A stretch of DNA of 6,139 nt from an uncultured candidate division Zixibacteria bacterium (GTDB taxonomy: Bacteria; Zixibacteria; MSB-5A5; GN15; FEB-12), in contig CAJVYT010000275.1 of NCBI GenBank assembly GCA_913009765.1, forward strand, positions 1-6,139, written 5' to 3'. Positions 5,996-6,139 of the stretch are shown one piece after another. Position 1 is the stretch's first letter; each line of letters starts with the position of its first letter. The notes below the pieces were generated by a model, which ran no database searches, was not told the DNA's origin, and saw nothing but the letters and a program-made list of their open reading frames with translations. The translations under genes were made by a program, and so were the position numbers.

Positions 5996-6139
5996 AAAAA
6001 AAAAAACAAACAAAAAGAAAAAAAAATGAAAAAAATAAAAAAAATACAAAAAAAAAGAAAAAACAAAGAGAACAGTTAGTATATAGAACGAGCGACAGAT
6101 AGATGGAGAATGGTGCTGTCAGTGACACACACAGTATGA
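5996..6139. other. A-rich low-complexity tail outside the adapter (artefact)
   Basis: The first 70 or so bases are nearly pure A with scattered C, G and T. The last 70 bases are mixed sequence with no recognisable feature. Because the tail lies beyond the P5 end, it most likely represents base calls made after the template ran out, and it should not be annotated. Confidence 0.88.

Overview
The window is an assembled contig end to end, not a clean genomic slice. The 58-nt Illumina P5/TruSeq adapter lies at 31-88 and its exact reverse complement at 5938-5995. Outside these are low-complexity T-rich (1-30) and A-rich (5996-6139) tails. Only about 89-5937 is biological DNA. The insert is AT-rich. 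A type IX secretion (T9SS) sorting domain, a Bacillus/Bacteroidota-type succinate dehydrogenase (SdhA plus a five-helix di-heme SdhC) and secreted beta-sandwich proteins together suggest the FCB superphylum (Bacteroidota, Ignavibacteria, Zixibacteria, Marinimicrobia or a related uncultured lineage). The phylum cannot be fixed from this sequence alone.

Left part, minus strand: an sdhC-sdhA operon reads leftwards, with sdhB expected just beyond the contig end. A good sigma70-type promoter (2645-2672) precedes sdhC. The two genes overlap by one base (TAATG), and a strong Shine-Dalgarno for sdhA lies inside the last sdhC codons. sdhA is cut by the contig end: its apparent stop codon is made from two adapter bases and one insert base, so roughly 40 C-terminal residues are missing.

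Middle: a 313-nt divergent intergenic region (2594-2906) carries the sdhC promoter, a promoter for the rightward gene, and three inverted repeats. One repeat overlaps the rightward -10 region. Two plus-strand genes follow, each encoding a small secreted protein (187 and 245 aa) with a signal peptide and probable beta-sandwich fold. An intrinsic terminator sits between them, ending 4 nt before the second start codon.

Right part, minus strand: a 504-aa secreted protein ends in a clear T9SS type A C-terminal sorting domain. It converges on the 245-aa gene and overlaps its 3' end by 17 bp. Its leader (5742-5937) contains several small dyads.

The sdh genes are central respiratory metabolism (succinate:quinone oxidoreductase, TCA cycle). 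The three other genes look like cell-surface or secreted accessory proteins and have no evident link to sdh. I found no mobile element, CRISPR array, tRNA or rRNA, and no convincing new multi-gene system. The most useful second looks are the adapter artefacts, the terminator placed against a start codon, the operator-like dyads, and the pair of small secreted proteins.
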